A stretch of DNA of 49,265 nucleotides from JAWLBW01 sp041687475 (GTDB lineage: Bacteria; J088; JAWLBW01): NCBI GenBank assembly GCA_041687475.1, contig JAWLBW010000003.1:1-49265 (forward strand), read 5' to 3'. Under the pieces are notes generated by a model. The model did not search any database. It saw only the letters and a program-made list of their open reading frames with translations, and was not told where the DNA came from. Below are positions 47,200 through 49,265 of the stretch, one piece after another (positions within the stretch are counted from its first letter, which is position 1; each line of letters starts with the position of its first letter). Made by a program: the position numbers and the translations under genes.

Positions 47200-48285
47200 A
47201 TGTATGACGCACTCAGGCCCCTGCTTTTCAAGCTCGACGCTGAAACCGCGCACGGACTCGGCCACCGCGCTCTCGGCATGGCCGAAACCTTTCCACCACT
47301 GCGGCACGCCTGGGAACGACGTTTCACCCGCCACGACGAGCGGCTGACCACCACGTGCTTCGGGCTGCGGTTTCCCAACCCGGTCGGACTGGCTGCAGGG
47401 TTCGACAAGGACGGCGAGCACCCGCGCGCGCTGGCGGCGCTGGGGTTCGGTTATATCGAAGTCGGTACGGTCACGGCCTTTCCGCAACCGGGAAATCCGC
47501 CGCCGCGTCTTTTCCGCCTTCCGCCCGACGGCGCGCTGCTCAACCGCATGGGTTTCAACAACCATGGCGCGAAAACCCTGGCCGACAACCTGCGGGGCAA
47601 GCAGGTGCCCGTTCCCCTCGGCATAAACCTCGGTAAATCGAAGATCACGCCGAATGAGGCGGCGCTTGACGACTACCTGGCAAGCCTCGACGCCGTGCAC
47701 GATCTGGCCGATTATTTGGTCGTGAACGTGTCGAGCCCGAACACCCCCGGTCTGCGTGCCCTGCAGGAAAAGGAACCGCTGCGCAATCTGCTTGCGGGCC
47801 TGGGCGAAAGACTGCGCGCCCTTTCGGGTGGAACCGGCCCCAAACCCCTTCTGCTCAAGATTGCGCCCGACCTCAGCGACAGCCAGCTCGGCGAGATCGT
47901 CGACCTGTTGGGCGAAGTACACGTCGACGGCCTCATCGCCACGAATACAACCATTTCACGCGAGGGCCTTCGCACCCCGGCGCCTGCCGTCGAAGCGTTG
48001 GGCGCGGGGGGAATCTCGGGGAGACCGGTCACCGCCCGGTCGACCGAGGTCATTCGCTTTCTGCACCGGCAAACCGCCGGCAAGACACCCATCATCGGCG
48101 TCGGCGGCATCTTCACCGGCCAGGACGCGGTCGAGAAAATGAAGGCCGGGGCCTCGCTGGTGCAGGTGTACACCGGCTTCATTTACGGCGGCCCCGGCAC
48201 CATCGCCCGCATTCTCGACGAAATGCTCGTGCTGGCCGTGCGCGACGGCGTCAAGAACGTGCGCGACTGGGTGGGAGCGGCGTAA
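47200..48285 (+). CDS. pyrD: Dihydroorotate dehydrogenase, class 2
   Basis: 361 residues. Quinone-linked enzyme of pyrimidine synthesis that oxidises dihydroorotate to orotate. The N-terminal extension ('MYDALRPLLFKLDAETAH') is the membrane-associating quinone tunnel of class 2. The barrel carries 'AAGFDKDGE' (FMN/phosphate contact Lys), GFNNHG, the catalytic Ser in 'VVNVSSPNTPGLR', 'TNTT' and the phosphate-binding GVGGI. The length is standard. The ATG at 47200 is chosen because it begins the family's conserved N-terminus; the open frame extends 56 codons further up without similarity. No pyrimidine gene is adjacent. Confidence 0.96.
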   Translation: MYDALRPLLFKLDAETAHGLGHRALGMAETFPPLRHAWERRFTRHDERLTTTCFGLRFPNPVGLAAGFDKDGEHPRALAALGFGYIEVGTVTAFPQPGNPPPRLFRLPPDGALLNRMGFNNHGAKTLADNLRGKQVPVPLGINLGKSKITPNEAALDDYLASLDAVHDLADYLVVNVSSPNTPGLRALQEKEPLRNLLAGLGERLRALSGGTGPKPLLLKIAPDLSDSQLGEIVDLLGEVHVDGLIATNTTISREGLRTPAPAVEALGAGGISGRPVTARSTEVIRFLHRQTAGKTPIIGVGGIFTGQDAVEKMKAGASLVQVYTGFIYGGPGTIARILDEMLVLAVRDGVKNVRDWVGAA

Positions 48286-48299
48286 GCTTTGCTTACGCC
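48279..48299 (+). terminator. Perfect hairpin overlapping pyrD stop
   Basis: GGCGTAAGC-TTT-GCTTACGCC, a perfect 9-bp stem containing the TAA stop in its left arm. No T-tract follows, so it is a weak terminator at best; it may stabilise the 3' end. Confidence 0.5.
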
Positions 48300-48300
48300 G

Positions 48301-48335
48301 AATGCCCGATGCCCAATGGCCAATGCTCAACTACC
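48301..48335. repeat. Heptamer repeat after pyrD
   Basis: Five in-register 7-mers: AATGCCC, GATGCCC, AATGGCC, AATGCTC, AACTACC. The wording closely resembles the heptameric STRR repeats known from filamentous cyanobacteria, although nothing else suggests a cyanobacterium. Confidence 0.7.
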
Positions 48336-48434
48336 TATTATCCATGGCCGAGGTGGGAACCCACGTTACAGCCCTGCCCACGGTGACCAACTCTGCGCGA
48401 AGGCGCTTCTTGCACCGGGCGCCGGCTTGTGCCA

Positions 48435-48510
48435 TATTATCGGCTCTGCAACGTGCGGTTCGCGGTCGCGTGAACGGCACTTCGTGACTCTGCCGGAAGG
48501 GTTTTCCGGC
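48435..48510 (+). promoter_or_regulatory. -10 box and leader hairpin before small gene
   Basis: TATTAT at 48435-48440 with a distant TTGCAC (19-base spacing) could be a promoter. A hairpin GCCGGAA-gggtt-TTCCGGC (48492-48510) followed by TTTCATT lies in the leader. It could instead be a weak terminator or attenuator. Confidence 0.35.
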
Positions 48511-48529
48511 TTTCATTCGTAGAATCTGC

Positions 48530-48919
48530 TTGAAACGCAATCGTGCAGGCGGCGCGCAGCCGCAATACATGCTTCCGCTCGTATCGGGTCCGGGCATTGC
48601 CCCGGTGCGCTACGGATTGAGCCATGAAGACGGGCTCGAGCCCGAGCAGCTTGCCTTTCTGCAGACCTACCTGCGGCGTCACCTGCCCCGCTCGCTGCCC
48701 TGCCTGAGCGAATCGGCGCGACGGGCCCTCTCCGACCGCGAGCGGGAACAATACGAGGCCGAATCGCGGCGACTCGACGAGCAGCGGCGGCTCATGCTGG
48801 AAGCGGCCCTCTACGCCGCCCGGCGCCAATGGCCCAGGCTGCGCCTGCACCCCAAGTGTCACGTCGACGTGCAGCTCGTCATGCCCCTCGGCGACGACGA
48901 CCCCACGATACCGTTCTGA
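48530..48919 (+). CDS. Small conserved-looking protein, unknown
   Basis: Up to 129 residues. The frame shows coding character (regular codon-position GC and a charged amphipathic helix 'EREQYEAESRRLDEQRRLML'). It ends with a beta-like segment 'CHVDVQLVMPLGDDDPTIPF'. The start is uncertain: TTG 48530 or ATG 48569, neither with a strong ribosome site. No recognised family. Confidence 0.5.
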   Translation: MKRNRAGGAQPQYMLPLVSGPGIAPVRYGLSHEDGLEPEQLAFLQTYLRRHLPRSLPCLSESARRALSDREREQYEAESRRLDEQRRLMLEAALYAARRQWPRLRLHPKCHVDVQLVMPLGDDDPTIPF

Positions 48920-49185
48920 ACGTGCTGCTCGGTGGTCGGCGGACGGCAGACGGCGAACGGCGGTGCGTGCTGCACGGGTTGACCTTCGGAGCTTCAGACT
49001 CTCAGACCTTCAGATCTTCAGACTTTCAGACTTTCGGACTTTCGGACCACGGCGCGTGCTGCACGGGTGCACGGTTTACCCCCGACCGTGACCCCGCTTG
49101 TCGCACGTGCCCCCTGAGAGGCTGATCATTGATCACATTTTCAGGCAATGTCCTGCGTCGACTCTAATGACTGGTTTCCGGATTA
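48920..49185. repeat. Heptamer and octamer arrays near window end
   Basis: No gene seen. 48939-48959 is GCGGACG, GCAGACG, GCGAACG, the same 7-mer family as at 30243. 48983-49046 is eight exact-length 8-mers of consensus CYTTCRGA (CCTTCGGA ... CTTTCGGA). The phrase GCGTGCTGCACGGG flanks this array on both sides. Confidence 0.8.
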
Positions 49186-49265
49186 AGTGCTGAGGCCCGG
49201 AGGGCCGGCTTATGCTAAGCCCAGGACGTAAGTCCTGGGTTACGTGGGAAAAGGCCCTGGGAACC
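49186..49265. repeat. REP-like palindromic element at window end
   Basis: A perfect 8-bp stem CCCAGGAC-gtaa-GTCCTGGG (49220-49239) is preceded by CCCGGAGGGCCGGC and followed by further GGG/CCC words running off the window. Similar 'AGCCCAGG...CCTGGG' palindromes recur between genes in many environmental genomes (from memory), often linked to RAYT (Y1) transposases, none of which is in this window. Confidence 0.5.

Overview
This 49 kb, GC-rich window looks like the chromosome of a Gram-negative (diderm) bacterium. It encodes many lipoproteins with lipobox cysteines, a PEGA/outer-membrane-type protein and periplasmic proteins. A cyclic-nucleotide sensor with a 'DTRKLKD' TPR start and large secreted proteins with a Cys + membrane helix + Arg tail resembling MYXO-CTERM point towards Myxococcota/Bradymonadota-like ('deltaproteobacterial') lineages. 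That placement is inference: no rRNA or other marker is present, and I found no tRNA, CRISPR array, insertion sequence or phage gene.

Layout. 1-149 is a repeat-like element. 150-6568 (minus) holds a TatT-like TPR protein, a secreted GxGxDGxWxTxDD repeat protein, folC, a CRP-like regulator and a CHASE2 adenylate cyclase. 6794-24832 (minus) is the most striking part: a three-gene operon (A: ~315-aa secreted protein; B: ~1,495-aa Cys-rich secreted protein with a C-terminal anchor; C: 1,083-aa lipoprotein) present twice in direct tandem, in the same gene order, with nearly the same lengths and with matching promoters. 25224-27245 (plus) holds a bile-acid-transporter-family permease, a collapsed BtrH-like pseudogene and a pteridine-reductase-like SDR. 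27425-40958 holds polA, an M16 protease lipoprotein, two lipoproteins of unknown role, a PEGA lipoprotein next to a stripped-down DnaA-like ATPase, a TPR/double cNMP-binding protein, and a HExxH lipoprotein with a small partner. 41217-48919 holds metH, several small proteins (including a glutaredoxin fold without its cysteines), a Met/Arg-rich Spy-like protein, pyrD and a small unknown. The window ends in repeats and a REP-like palindrome.

How the genes may work together. The cyclase at 4196-6568 carries the residues for cAMP production, and two proteins in the window (3438-4091 and 37871-39274) carry phosphate-binding cassettes able to bind it, so a local cAMP circuit is plausible. FolC, the PTR1-like SDR and MetH all touch folate/pterin chemistry but are scattered and not co-transcribed. 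The duplicated A-B-C operon encodes only exported proteins and is best read as an uncharacterised cell-surface system.

Two genome-style signals recur. Many promoters have an extended -10 (TGnTAnnnT) with a poor -35. Several gaps contain arrays of 7- or 8-bp units, similar in style to the heptameric STRRs of cyanobacteria. Start sites were adjusted using ribosome sites, signal peptides and promoter positions.
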